Below are positions 25,701 through 34,798 of a stretch of 64,000 bases of DNA, in pieces. A program made the translations under genes and the position numbers. The first letter of the stretch is position 1. Each line of letters opens with the position of its first letter. The notes beneath the pieces were generated by a model, which was not told the DNA's origin, ran no database searches, and worked only from the letters and a program-made list of their open reading frames with translations. This DNA is from Pseudomonas sp. 14P_8.1_Bac3 (GTDB taxonomy: Bacteria > Pseudomonadota > Gammaproteobacteria > Pseudomonadales > Pseudomonadaceae): positions 1 through 64,000 of the forward strand of contig NZ_JANLOD010000049.1 in assembly GCF_025466085.1 (NCBI RefSeq). Direction: 5' to 3'.

Positions 25701-27155
25701 ATGTCAGCGGTGTCTGAGTTTCAGCAAAACCTCTTCATCGACAATCAATTTGTTGAGGCCGCCAAGGGAACCACGTTGCGGGTGATCAACCCGTCCACCG
25801 AGCAGGTCATCACTGAGGTGGCGTCCGGGGGGGAGGACGATATCGACCGTGCAGTGCGCTCGGCACATCGGGCATTCGAGGGTGAATGGGGAGCCACTGA
25901 TGGCTGCACGCGAGGGCGATTGTTGCTGCGTCTCGCGGAACTGGTGGAGCGCGATGCACAGCGCATTGCCTCTTTGGAAAGTATCGATAACGGGAAGGTC
26001 ATCGGCCTGTCGCGACAGGCCGATGTCCCTAACCTTGTGCGCACCTTGCGCTATTTCGCGGGCTACGCGGACAAACTCGACGGACGCAGTATCAGTGTTC
26101 CGCCCATGTTTGGTCAGCCGGTATTCGCCTATACGGTGCGTGAGCCCCTGGGCGTCATCGGGGCCATTGCCGCTTACAACGCGCCTACCATGTATGTCGG
26201 GTGGAAAGCGGCGGCGGCCTTGGCAGCGGGTAATTCGGTCGTGCTCAAGCCGGCGGAAGAGGCGCCCCTGTCCACCTTGCATATCGCCGCTCTGGTGCAG
26301 GAGGCCGGCTTTCCAGCAGGGGCATTCAATATTGTCCCCGGCGTCGGTTCGGTCGCGGGCAGCGCCCTGGCCAATCATCCACTGGTGGCCAAGTTGAGTT
26401 TCACGGGCAGTGGCACGGTGGGGCGCATCCTCGCCACGCAGGCCGCGCAGACGCTCAAACCGTTGACCCTGGAGCTGGGCGGCAAGGCCGCGCAACTGAT
26501 CACCGACAGCGCCGACCTGGCCGTTGCAGCCCCAATCCTGGCGATGGGCTTTCTGGCCAACCAAGGACAAATTTGCGCTGCCGGTACGCGCTTGCTGGTT
26601 CATCGCAGTCGGGTCGAAGAATTGGTCGAGCGTTTGTTGGTGATCCTGTCGACGCAAGTCATCGGCAATGCGCTTGACCCGAACACGACGTTGGGCCCGG
26701 TGATCAGCCAGCGTGCCTTGAACCGAATCATCGATGCCTGTCTCCACGCAGAAGAGCAGGGCGCGCAGAAAATCTGCGGTGGTCGTCGCGTCGACCAACC
26801 TGGCTATTTCGTCGAGCCGAGCCTGTATGTCGGCACTAATGCGATGAACATTGCCCGCGAGGAAATCTTCGGGCCGGTGGCCTGCATCATCCCGTTCGAC
26901 GATGTGGATGAAGCGGTGGCAATCGCCAACGACAACGCCTACGGACTGAGTGCCGGGATTTTCACCCGCGAACTCAGTGAAGGCCATCGCCTCGCCCGGC
27001 GAATGCGCACGGGGGCCGTGTGGATCAACGGCTTCGGTTTGATCGATCCGTCCATGCCATGGGGAGGCATCAAGCACAGCGGTTACGGCCAGGAAAACGG
27101 CACCAATGGCCTGGACGATGTCACCCACGAAAAAGTTGTAGCCGCGCTGCTGTGA
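25701..27155 (+). CDS. NAD-dependent aldehyde dehydrogenase (muconic-semialdehyde type)
   Basis: The 484-residue ALDH has Asn160 (AAYNAP), Glu258 (LELGG) and the nucleophile Cys292 (GQICAAG), plus the cofactor loop FTGSGTVGR. ATG 25701 is better spaced from AGGA (25690-25693) than ATG 25695, which is only 1 nt away. Behind an extradiol dioxygenase, such enzymes oxidise hydroxymuconic semialdehyde to the dicarboxylate (oxalocrotonate branch). The presence also of a hydrolase gene means the substrate could be cleaved either way. A role on another aldehyde is possible. Confidence 0.9.
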   Translation: MSAVSEFQQNLFIDNQFVEAAKGTTLRVINPSTEQVITEVASGGEDDIDRAVRSAHRAFEGEWGATDGCTRGRLLLRLAELVERDAQRIASLESIDNGKVIGLSRQADVPNLVRTLRYFAGYADKLDGRSISVPPMFGQPVFAYTVREPLGVIGAIAAYNAPTMYVGWKAAAALAAGNSVVLKPAEEAPLSTLHIAALVQEAGFPAGAFNIVPGVGSVAGSALANHPLVAKLSFTGSGTVGRILATQAAQTLKPLTLELGGKAAQLITDSADLAVAAPILAMGFLANQGQICAAGTRLLVHRSRVEELVERLLVILSTQVIGNALDPNTTLGPVISQRALNRIIDACLHAEEQGAQKICGGRRVDQPGYFVEPSLYVGTNAMNIAREEIFGPVACIIPFDDVDEAVAIANDNAYGLSAGIFTRELSEGHRLARRMRTGAVWINGFGLIDPSMPWGGIKHSGYGQENGTNGLDDVTHEKVVAALL

Positions 27156-27198
27156 AGCAACAGGCACGCACCGAAAAATTTTTGACCAGGAGAAGTGA

Positions 27199-28065
27199 AT
27201 GCAAACCCCAGTATCAATTCCGTCCGATGGCTTACAACTTGCTGGCGTGCTGCACGTGCCGGATGGCGTCAAGGAGCCGCGGCCCGCGGTGGTCGTGATG
27301 CACGGTTTTGGTGGCAACAAAGATGGCGAAACCCACGTCGTGGAGGCGTTGCTGTACGAGAAGCTTGGCTATGTGGTGCTGCGCTTCGATATGCGTGGCT
27401 GCGGTGAAAGCGGTGGTCAGCCCGGGCGCATTATCTGCCAGGACCAGGTTGCCGATGCGCGCAATGTGGTGACCTGGCTGACCGCACGCCCAGAGGTGGC
27501 CAACGGACGCATCCTGCTGAGCGGCCAGAGCTTTGGCGCTGCCGTGGGGATCTTTGCCGGCGCGGTGGACATTCGCGTTGCCGGGGTGGTGGCGCTGGGT
27601 GGTTGGGGGGACGGTTTGCGCAAGTCTCAAGACCAGCATCCCTCGGCCGAAGCCTGGGAGCGATTTACCCAAACCATGGAAAAAGGCCTTCGCCATCGCG
27701 AGCAGACCGGTGAGAGCCTGATGGTTAAGCGCTGGGACATCGTCCCGGTGCCAGAACACCTGCGTGGTCATTTGCCGCCCGGTTCGATAATGGACTTCAC
27801 CGCGGAAACCATGGCCAGCATTTGCAGTTTCCGGCCCAAGGATGTCATCGACCAGTTGGCGCCACGCCCACTGCTGCTGTTGCATTCGGCGAACGACAGT
27901 GTGACCCCGACTTCACAGGCCATCGAAGTTTTTCAGCACGCCGGAAAGGGCGCCGAGCTGATTTTGCTGACCGAAGTTGACCATTTCCCTTTTGCCGATG
28001 GTGGCACGCGCCTGACGTCGATCTTGCAGGGATGGTTGGCGCGGTACTTTCCACTCAGCGAATAA
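27199..28065 (+). CDS. Alpha/beta hydrolase
   Basis: The 288-residue protein has the alpha/beta-hydrolase fold with oxyanion region HGFGGNKDGE (35-44), nucleophile Ser111 (SGQSFGAA), the acid in SANDSVTP and the histidine in TEVDHFPFADGG. Its family is the bacterial 'alpha/beta hydrolase, dienelactone/S9-like' type rather than the classical meta-cleavage-product hydrolases. ATG 27199 follows AGGAGAAGTGA. Position after the extradiol dioxygenase suggests ester or ring-cleavage-product hydrolysis. This is the third gene of the operon. Confidence 0.87.
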   Translation: MQTPVSIPSDGLQLAGVLHVPDGVKEPRPAVVVMHGFGGNKDGETHVVEALLYEKLGYVVLRFDMRGCGESGGQPGRIICQDQVADARNVVTWLTARPEVANGRILLSGQSFGAAVGIFAGAVDIRVAGVVALGGWGDGLRKSQDQHPSAEAWERFTQTMEKGLRHREQTGESLMVKRWDIVPVPEHLRGHLPPGSIMDFTAETMASICSFRPKDVIDQLAPRPLLLLHSANDSVTPTSQAIEVFQHAGKGAELILLTEVDHFPFADGGTRLTSILQGWLARYFPLSE

Positions 28066-28377
28066 TTTCATGTTGCGCATCAAAAAAGCGCTGCGACCAA
28101 CTCATTTCCAGCTAGTGGAAATGCTCAACGGCCGGATGTAGTCGAGGTTTATATTTGGGCCTCTCGTCGCCACCGTAACTTGCGGCGCGATAAAACGGGC
28201 CAATACGGGAGCCTTGGCCCGCCTTTGAAATAAATCCGCAGTGTAACGACTCAATATTCCTGGTCGATAAGTGGCGGCTATGTCCTGCGCTCGGCCCAGG
28301 AAAAGTGATTGGACGTTTCAAGTTTTTTTGATTGCTGCTTTGCCAACAAAAATAATTAATAGCGAAGGATGTATTTG
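28066..28377. other. Intergenic region with a TTTCC-N6-TGGAAA palindrome
   Basis: No gene is seen in these 312 bp. The perfect inverted repeat CATTTCCA-GCTAG-TGGAAATG at 28103-28123 is the most striking structure. The AT-rich end (28330-28370) carries GAAGGA before the next start. Confidence 0.6.
28103..28123. promoter_or_regulatory. Candidate IclR-type operator 1
   Basis: TTTCCAGCTAGTGGAAA (28105-28121) lies inside a 21-bp inverted repeat with 8-bp perfect arms. The same TTTCC-N6-TGGAAA form occurs at 42055 and 43280. It lies 255 bp upstream of the outer-membrane protein gene. Assignment to the IclR protein of this module is inference. Confidence 0.6.
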
Positions 28378-29352
28378 ATGAATAAGTTTCTCGATTGCAT
28401 GCGTGCCCAGTCGAACAGGGTAATGCTGGCTTCAATGTTTGCATTTTGCAGTTCTGTCTACGCGTCAACTTATGAACCCACCGGGATAAACCTGGGGGGT
28501 ACCAGCTTCATGGATGGTTTTGGGCGAAATGATCCGGGTTTTACACTGATCGAACTTTATCAATATAAAGACATCACCAAGATCAGCGATCACGGTGGCG
28601 ATCAAAAGGTCATTTTCAATGATCCTGAAGTGGAAAGTCATGCGCTGACGTCTCTTGTGTCCTACACCTCTCCGTACCGGTTGTTCGGCGGTAATCTCGG
28701 CTTCGAAGCTTTGTTGCCGCTAGTCCACGTAAAGGCGACGGAAAAAGACGACAGCATCGTGCCTTTCGATTCGGACAGTGGAACACGGTTCGGCGATGTT
28801 ACTTTCGGCCCTTACTTGCAGATGGACCCCGTGATACGTGACGGGCGCCCAGTATTCGTACAGCGTTTCGCGCTCACGGCCATTGCGCCAACGGGTGCCT
28901 ACAACGACAAGCGTTCCGCTACGGTGGGTTCGGGTTTCTGGTCGTTCAACCCTTATTGGGCGATGACTTATATGCCGACGCCCAAAGTCGAAATGTCGAC
29001 CCGTCTTCATTATCTCTATAACGGCACCAATAACTCGCCTAATGCACCCGCACCCGGCATTGAAAGTTTCCAGGCCGGCGAAGCGGTATGGGCGAACTTC
29101 ACCACGTCGTATGAGTTCTGGGAGCATGTGCGGGTCGGTGTTAACGGCTACTACTTCAAACAGATTTCGGACGACGAGGAGAATGGGCATCGCGTCAGCG
29201 ATAGTCGCACGACCAGTTTTGCCATTGGGCCAGGTGCGACATGGCAAGTAGACTCGAAAAACATTCTATTTGTTAATGCTTATAACCCGGTGACGGCGAA
29301 AAACACGATTTCCGGATTCAGTCTGGGCCTGCGCTGGATTCATGTGTTTTAA
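28378..29352 (+). CDS. Outer-membrane protein, 'MetA-pathway of phenol degradation' family
   Basis: The 324-residue protein has a signal peptide (MNKFLDCMRAQSNRVMLASM...VYA, cleaved before STYEP) and the beta-rich pattern of the phenol MetA-pathway/SphX-like family. It shows ALTSLVSYTSPYRLFGGNLGFE, then GTRFGDVTFGPYLQ and ALTAIAPTGAYNDKRSATVG. It ends in WIHVF, a porin-type C-terminus. ATG 28378 is 8 nt after GAAGGA, whereas ATG 28369 overlaps it. It likely forms a channel for hydrophobic aromatics and precedes an MFS gene by 60 bp, giving an uptake pair. Confidence 0.86.
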   Translation: MNKFLDCMRAQSNRVMLASMFAFCSSVYASTYEPTGINLGGTSFMDGFGRNDPGFTLIELYQYKDITKISDHGGDQKVIFNDPEVESHALTSLVSYTSPYRLFGGNLGFEALLPLVHVKATEKDDSIVPFDSDSGTRFGDVTFGPYLQMDPVIRDGRPVFVQRFALTAIAPTGAYNDKRSATVGSGFWSFNPYWAMTYMPTPKVEMSTRLHYLYNGTNNSPNAPAPGIESFQAGEAVWANFTTSYEFWEHVRVGVNGYYFKQISDDEENGHRVSDSRTTSFAIGPGATWQVDSKNILFVNAYNPVTAKNTISGFSLGLRWIHVF

Positions 29353-29412
29353 GCCTTCGTTTGTTTGAGTTGATGGGTGTAATACTTTTCGCAAGTAAGC
29401 GCTGGAGTAAGC

Positions 29413-30624
29413 ATGAACAAATTATTTGAATCTGCGCTTTATAAGTTACTTGTCATCTACAGTTTGGGAGTGCTGGCTGCGATGTCGGTGGGCGGTGCCA
29501 TTCCTGTTCTCGACTCGATTGCAGCGGAGTTTCATCCTGACAGCCCGGCCATGGTGGGCCTGATCGTGTCGCTGCCGTCGTTAATGGTTGTCCTCGGGGC
29601 CTTGGCGGTGGGGTATCTGGTGGACCGTTTTGGCGACAAGCTTGTGTTGATCATTGGCACCTTTGTCCTGGTCGCAGGTGATGTACTGGTGGTCAGCGCC
29701 GGCGACCTGACGATGCTCCTGGCGGGGCGCGTCGTCAATGGGCTCGGCTATGTTCTGATGTCGGTGTCTGCGATTACGTTGCTGATCCGCGTGACCCCGG
29801 CAGTCCAGCGGCACATGGCGATTGCAGTCTGGGCGACGTTTGTCCCCATGAGCATGATTGTTCCGTTTCTAACGGCCAGCTGGGTCGCAGGCAATTGGCG
29901 CTATGAATTCATCGCGCACGGCGTCATCGCCGTCATGGTCATTCTGATGTTGATGGCATCGATACCTTCTCGCGAGAAGCCTTCCGAGCAGCGCTCCAGG
30001 ATCAGCGGTCTGGGACGAGTCATACGCTCGCCCTGGCCCTACATGCTGGGCCTCTCCATCGGCGGTGACGCATTCCTGCATGTCGGCATTATTTCGACCC
30101 TTGGGCCGTACCTGCAAAAGGAATACGGCGCGAACCTGATGTTCGTCAACGGCTGCAATATCGTTGCCATGGTGTTGAACATGATCGGCTGCCTGACCTT
30201 CGGCAAGTTACTTCAGACCCGATTGTCGCCCGTCAAAGTCGGTGTATTTTCGATCCTCGCCACGGGCATTCCCGCCATTGCCATTTACAGCTTGCCCATT
30301 GGGGTTGCAGCTTCGATTGCCTGCTCGTGGTTTCTTATGTTCTTCAGCGGTGTGCTGACGGGCATGTGGTCTTTCGTGCCCAACGTTGCGCCTTCGGAGT
30401 CCAGTATCGGCGCCACCAGCGGTCTGGTTACCCAACTGACCTTACTGGGCGTGCTGCTCAGCGGGCCGATCTGTTTCGCGGTGATCAGCCACGAAGCGCC
30501 GATTTCCATGGCCGCGGTGATCGTGCTCGGGTTGCTTGCCTGTCTGGTGCGTTTGCCCATTCTGGCGCGCGGCACCGTGCCACTTTGGGCTCAGCGCACG
30601 ACCGCGGTGAATGCCTCAGCGTAA
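29413..30624 (+). CDS. MFS transporter (first of two paralogues)
   Basis: The 403-residue, twelve-helix protein carries the MFS loop GYLVDRFGDKLVL (residues about 67-79) and RVVNGLGYVLMSVSAITLLIRVTPAVQRHMAIAVWATF. It is closely similar over its full length to the transporter at 47791 (shared SLGVLAAM-VGGA, LTGMWSFVPNV-PS--SIGATSGLVTQLTLLGVLLSGP). ATG 29413 follows TGGAGTAAGC. It probably imports the aromatic substrate of the extradiol operon or a related acid. A strong terminator follows. Confidence 0.9.
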   Translation: MNKLFESALYKLLVIYSLGVLAAMSVGGAIPVLDSIAAEFHPDSPAMVGLIVSLPSLMVVLGALAVGYLVDRFGDKLVLIIGTFVLVAGDVLVVSAGDLTMLLAGRVVNGLGYVLMSVSAITLLIRVTPAVQRHMAIAVWATFVPMSMIVPFLTASWVAGNWRYEFIAHGVIAVMVILMLMASIPSREKPSEQRSRISGLGRVIRSPWPYMLGLSIGGDAFLHVGIISTLGPYLQKEYGANLMFVNGCNIVAMVLNMIGCLTFGKLLQTRLSPVKVGVFSILATGIPAIAIYSLPIGVAASIACSWFLMFFSGVLTGMWSFVPNVAPSESSIGATSGLVTQLTLLGVLLSGPICFAVISHEAPISMAAVIVLGLLACLVRLPILARGTVPLWAQRTTAVNASA

Positions 30625-30648
30625 TGACGTTGATTGTTTAGAAGTGCC

Positions 30649-30679
30649 ATCTGGGCCCACGACGGGGCCCAGATTTTTT
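30649..30679 (+). terminator. Terminator after the extradiol/MFS operon
   Basis: ATCTGGGCCC (30649-30658) and GGGCCCAGAT (30665-30674) form a 10-bp perfect stem followed by TTTTTT. Confidence 0.92.
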
Positions 30680-30741
30680 GCCGGGGCCACGAGGTCCCGG
30701 TTTTTTTTGAGCTGATGCATGGCACAGGCTACAAACATCGA

Positions 30742-30776
30742 TAAAAAAAGCCCGAGGTGCATAAGCAGCTCGGGCT
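30742..30776 (-). terminator. Terminator of the TfdB-like monooxygenase gene
   Basis: On the minus strand AGCCCGAG (30776-30769) and CTCGGGCT (30756-30749) pair and run into seven T residues (30748-30742). Confidence 0.9.
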
Positions 30777-30791
30777 GGAGGAGGGCGTGAC

Positions 30792-32534
30792 CTAGCGTGC
30801 GAGGATCCTGGTCATGACGTCAGCCAGTTCGGCGTACGGCTCATTGGGGGTGGACTGAGCCCTGAACGCGATGTGTCGATCAGGTCGTATCAGAAGGCAT
30901 CCTCCCACGCCGATTTCACTGGTGTGAGCCCAGTCACCATAAATGTCGTCCGCTTCGGCTCCCAGGCCTATCGTCACACAGTCCAACGGAATCGACAGCG
31001 CGAGTGCCAGTTCACGCGCTGCGTCTTTCCAGGCATTGCCACTGATGCCGGTCAGCAAGGTAAAGCGTCCTTGTCCCACCAGGTCGAGGGTAGACACGTC
31101 CTTTTTATCGCGTGACAGCCAAACGTGAGGCAAGGAAGCGCCGGCGAGGGTTGTCGGCTGGTAATGGATCTCTGCGTCGAGGGAGTTTTGTGGCACTGCG
31201 CCCTCGGACATGATGGCCTCGGAACGGTAGAACTGGCCGAGTTCCACGCCCAGTGCATTGAAGTTGTAATCCTGGTTTTTCAACGCTTGATTGAGCTGTG
31301 AACGGCGCGCCTCGCCCTCGGCGTCAGTGGCGAAGGTTTTTTGCAGGCTTTCCCAGCCTTCCTGCTCCGTTTGACCAGGACGCAGTCCGACCGCTGCCAC
31401 CAGTGCGAACAGGCTTTCCAGAGACTTGTTGGCCCGCAGGACGACCTGTTGGGCCACGGGTTGACGCTCTGCGTTATAGGACTCGAGCAGCGATGGGCCA
31501 GCCATACCCTTGAGTATGAAATCCAGTTTCCAGCACAGGTTGAACGCGTCCTGGATACAGGTATTGGCCCCCAGTCCACCGGCGGGAGGGTGACGATGCG
31601 CAGCGTTGCCCGCGATCACGACGCGACCTTTGTGCATCTCCTTGGCGTAGATCTGATTGATGGTCCATTTGCCTGTGGAGATCAGGTGCACATCGAGTGT
31701 CGGATCGCCCACGTATTGACGAGCCAGTGCGGTGGCGGCGGCTTCACTGGTATCGGGCTCGCCCAAGGCCGGATCGTAGGGCATCGACATCACCCACTCA
31801 TCCCAAGGGTTGACGTTGACGAAGATGGCCGTGGTCGACATGAAATGGCTGGCCGGTTGCAGAATCTGGTACAGCGCGCCAGGACGATAGCCCGTATAGG
31901 GCGTCAGATCCGCCTTTATCCAATAGTTGAGCATGTGGCCCAGGCCCATTTTGCCTTCCACTTCAAACCCGATGTCTTCGCACACCTTGCTGTTGTCACC
32001 GTCGGCGCCGACCGCGTATTTGGACACGACCTGAATGTCTTCGCCGGTGATTCGATCGCGACAGGTGGAATACACGTGCTCATTGTCCTGACGCATCGAG
32101 ATCAGTTCGAGGCTGAAGCGCACCTGTGCCCCGAGTTCGCGGGCAGCCTCGCACATGATGGGTTCCATGACGTGCTGGTGGATGTTGCACAGGTCCGAAG
32201 GGCTCGCCCGTTCGTACTCCGATTTGCGCTCAGTGCCTGCCCCCCAGGCTTTACGGCGCGCGAGTTCCTGGCCGGCAAAACTGGTTGCCCACACGACCTT
32301 GCCCATTAGCTTGCCAGGCATCGCCGCGGCGATAATGCGATCTTCGATGCCCAGGTCGCGAAACACTTCCATGGTCCGCTGGTTGATGATGTGCGCCCGG
32401 GGTGAGTTGGCAAGGCCCGAGTACCGGGTAATCGCCAACACATCCACCCCTTGCTTGGCCAGCAAGGCCGCACAGGCCAAACCTGTAGGGCCGGCGCCGA
32501 CGACGAACACATCCACATGTAGGGTCTTTGTCAC
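30792..32534 (-). CDS. FAD-dependent phenol-type monooxygenase (TfdB-like)
   Basis: The 580-residue flavoprotein has the Rossmann motif GAGPTG (13-18), the DG motif GADGDNSKV (176-184) and the FAD-ribityl motif, here GNAAHRHPPAGGLGANT (309-325). The long HRHPP-GGLGANTCIQDAFNLCWKL stretch and C-terminal thioredoxin-like domain match 2,4-dichlorophenol 6-monooxygenase and related aromatic hydroxylases. Such an enzyme would turn a phenol into the catechol used by the extradiol dioxygenase at 24710. Asn310 replaces the usual Asp of the GD motif. It is single, divergent from nothing nearby, with a TTTCT-N6-TGGACA half-palindrome upstream. Confidence 0.9.
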   Translation of the reverse strand: MTKTLHVDVFVVGAGPTGLACAALLAKQGVDVLAITRYSGLANSPRAHIINQRTMEVFRDLGIEDRIIAAAMPGKLMGKVVWATSFAGQELARRKAWGAGTERKSEYERASPSDLCNIHQHVMEPIMCEAARELGAQVRFSLELISMRQDNEHVYSTCRDRITGEDIQVVSKYAVGADGDNSKVCEDIGFEVEGKMGLGHMLNYWIKADLTPYTGYRPGALYQILQPASHFMSTTAIFVNVNPWDEWVMSMPYDPALGEPDTSEAAATALARQYVGDPTLDVHLISTGKWTINQIYAKEMHKGRVVIAGNAAHRHPPAGGLGANTCIQDAFNLCWKLDFILKGMAGPSLLESYNAERQPVAQQVVLRANKSLESLFALVAAVGLRPGQTEQEGWESLQKTFATDAEGEARRSQLNQALKNQDYNFNALGVELGQFYRSEAIMSEGAVPQNSLDAEIHYQPTTLAGASLPHVWLSRDKKDVSTLDLVGQGRFTLLTGISGNAWKDAARELALALSIPLDCVTIGLGAEADDIYGDWAHTSEIGVGGCLLIRPDRHIAFRAQSTPNEPYAELADVMTRILAR

Positions 32535-32631
32535 TTTTTAACTCCCGTCTTCGCTGTTGTAGTTTTAAGGATGCCCATTCACTAGGCATTGCGCTCAAAT
32601 TACCTTTTGAACGAGGGGCCTGAGCGTGGGT

Positions 32632-32648
32632 TTTCTGTCTGATGGACA
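32632..32648. promoter_or_regulatory. Degenerate IclR-type operator upstream of the monooxygenase
   Basis: TTTCTGTCTGATGGACA has the spacing of TTTCC-N6-TGGAAA with two changes and forms its own inverted repeat TCTGTC-TGATG-GACAGA. It lies 98 bp upstream of the monooxygenase start. Confidence 0.4.
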
Positions 32649-32659
32649 GAGATAGCGGA

Positions 32660-32687
32660 GTAAAAGAAGACCTCAAAACAGAGGTCT
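32660..32687 (-). terminator. Terminator of the chemoreceptor gene
   Basis: On the minus strand AGACCTC and GAGGTCT pair across TGTTTT and are followed by TCTTTTA, 25 bp after the stop of the chemoreceptor. Confidence 0.82.
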
Positions 32688-32711
32688 GTTTGATGAGGCT
32701 GATGGTTGGGG

Positions 32712-34640
32712 CTACATCTGAAATTGTTTGACGATGTGCTCAAGCTGCTTGCCGAGATCGTTCAGCTCCGCACTTGAGCTGGCCGTGTGATCACTAGCGC
32801 TTGCGGTGCGCTGCGTGATGTCGCGCACGTTTATTACGCTGCGATTGATGTCCATGGCGACGAGCGCCTGTTGCTCGGCGGCTGTCGCAATTTGTTGATT
32901 CATCTGTTGAATGGTCGAGACGGTACGGGTGATTTGCTCCAGGGATGTACCGGCTTGGCGGGTCAGATCCACACTGCTGGCGGCGAGTTCTCGGCTGGTT
33001 TCCAGCACGGATGCAACGTGCTCCGCGCCGTCCTGCAGGCTGATGATCAGTTCTTCGATTTCTTCCGTCGATTGCTGTGTTCGCTGCGCCAGGCTGCGCA
33101 CTTCGTCGGCGACCACGGCAAAACCTCTTCCGAAATCACCTGCGCGCGCGGCTTCAATGGCGGCGTTGAGGGCGAGCAGGTTGGTTTGCATGGCCACGGA
33201 GCGGATGACATCGAGCACAGAGCCGATCCTGTCGCTTTGCTCTTTGAGCGTGTTCATCGCGGTGGTGGATTTTCCGACTTCGATGGCCTGTCGTTCGATC
33301 TGCTCGATGACTTGCCCCACAACCACTTCGCCTCCGCAGGCCTGTTGGTCGGCCGCCACTGCGGCCAGTTGAGCCTGTTGGGCGTTATGAGCGACCTCTT
33401 GCACGGTAGCGGCCATTTCATTCATCGCCGAGGCAACCTGTTCGGTTTCGTTCTTCTGCGTGTGGATGCCTGAACTGGTCTGCGTGGCGACCGTCGAGAG
33501 GCGCTCTGCGGCGTCGGTGATCTGCATCACGCTGTTGCTGATATTTCCGATCAGGTTACGCAGGTTCATGACCATCCGTTGCATGCTGTGCTGCAACTGC
33601 CCCAGCTCATCCCGGCGTTCAACCACGATGACTTGTGTCAGATCACCAGAGGCGATGCACTCGGCCAGCTTCAATGTCTGCTGGAGTGGTTTAACGATCT
33701 GTCGTGTGATGAACCCTGCGGCGAGCACGCCCAGGATCACGGCCAGAGCAAGGCTGGCGACGATCGTTTGCTGGGCGCTGTGCACATCACTGGCGCGTTT
33801 GCTGGCTTGATAGTCGATCAGGTTCTGATTGAGGGCTTCGAGTTGGGCGCTCGATTCGAAGAGTTGTTTGCCGACAGTCTCACTGGTAGCCACTTCATCG
33901 CAAAAACGCCGCAGGTGCTCGCGATACTGAGCCAGCGCCAGGGCTGTCTGTTGCATGTTGGAGGGATTGCTCTTTGATTCGGCGAGGACTTTACCGACTT
34001 CATTGATGATTCTGTTTATTTGCGCCAGGGCACTGCGACCTTTTTCCGGATCGTTCGTATAGTCAAAATCGTGCACCTGCAATATGAGTTGCTGAATGCT
34101 CTGAAAGAGCGGCCTGACCGATTGCAGGTTAATAACGCCCTGCTGCGCGTCACCCGAGCCACGGACAATGTCGTTGACCGCCTCATTCAATTGTTTGCCG
34201 GCCAGTCCGATGGTGTTTTCAAGAGTGCTGAATTCGCTGTCGCGATTGGCAAAGCTCTCGCTGATACGCGCCAGATGAGCCCGGTAAACCTTGGCGATGA
34301 GTTGTTGCTGTGAAAGCAGTTTCCGTTCCTCCGGGGTGGTCAGCAAGGAGGCGAGGTGCAGGTGTTGTGCTTCGATCAGATCCAGCGTTTGAACGATGTC
34401 CGTGGCGGCCTGTTGGCTGTGGCGACTTTGGTAATGCGCGTACTGCGTACTCAGGGTCTTGATCAGGCTGTTGATGCTACTGATCTGACTGATCTTGTCG
34501 CTGCGCTCGATAATGCTGTGAGTGCTGTACCAGCCGGTCGCGGCAATGATCATGGTTAACAGCAGAATGATGCCGAATCCGATCGAAAGTTTGGCGTTGA
34601 TCCTGATATTGCAAAAACAATCACTGAGCCATCTGAGCAT
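32712..34640 (-). CDS. Methyl-accepting chemotaxis protein with HBM-type sensor
   Basis: The 642-residue chemoreceptor has a first membrane helix at about residues 18-36 ([19 protein letters not shown]). A roughly 250-residue all-helical periplasmic region follows, of the length expected for a helical bimodular (HBM) domain. Then come a second helix ([19 protein letters not shown]), a HAMP linker ([19 protein letters not shown]) and the signalling hairpin [23 protein letters not shown] 34640 has GGGGGA just upstream; the longer frame adds 28 unlikely residues. HBM receptors such as McpS sense organic acids. Here it may guide cells to the aromatic substrate or its intermediates, by location only. 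Confidence 0.9.
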   Translation of the reverse strand: MLRWLSDCFCNIRINAKLSIGFGIILLLTMIIAATGWYSTHSIIERSDKISQISSINSLIKTLSTQYAHYQSRHSQQAATDIVQTLDLIEAQHLHLASLLTTPEERKLLSQQQLIAKVYRAHLARISESFANRDSEFSTLENTIGLAGKQLNEAVNDIVRGSGDAQQGVINLQSVRPLFQSIQQLILQVHDFDYTNDPEKGRSALAQINRIINEVGKVLAESKSNPSNMQQTALALAQYREHLRRFCDEVATSETVGKQLFESSAQLEALNQNLIDYQASKRASDVHSAQQTIVASLALAVILGVLAAGFITRQIVKPLQQTLKLAECIASGDLTQVIVVERRDELGQLQHSMQRMVMNLRNLIGNISNSVMQITDAAERLSTVATQTSSGIHTQKNETEQVASAMNEMAATVQEVAHNAQQAQLAAVAADQQACGGEVVVGQVIEQIERQAIEVGKSTTAMNTLKEQSDRIGSVLDVIRSVAMQTNLLALNAAIEAARAGDFGRGFAVVADEVRSLAQRTQQSTEEIEELIISLQDGAEHVASVLETSRELAASSVDLTRQAGTSLEQITRTVSTIQQMNQQIATAAEQQALVAMDINRSVINVRDITQRTASASDHTASSSAELNDLGKQLEHIVKQFQM

Positions 34641-34691
34641 GGAATCCCCCGAAGTGTCGTGCACCGGGGCACGACCCGTCTGGCATACGAA

Positions 34692-34755
34692 TGAAAAGAA
34701 AGTGCCCACGCCATTTCGGATCACGTGAGCGACCGTTACTCGGGCGAGGGCACTT
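34692..34755 (-). terminator. Probable terminator of the FAH-SDR-DUF3500 operon
   Basis: On the minus strand AAGTGCCC (34755-34748) and GGGCACTT (34707-34700) pair, followed by TCTTTTCATT. The loop is about 40 nt with inner pairing possible. It lies between the end of the operon and the chemoreceptor gene. Confidence 0.6.
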
Positions 34756-34798
34756 CTCGTTTCGACTGGGCGTCAAAAATGCAGGGCAGGCCTGGCGG

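Noticed and set aside
25704..27320. A 538-codon minus-strand frame opposite the aldehyde dehydrogenase
   Set aside because: It mirrors the ALDH coding frame, has no recognisable domain and overlaps the next gene's start.
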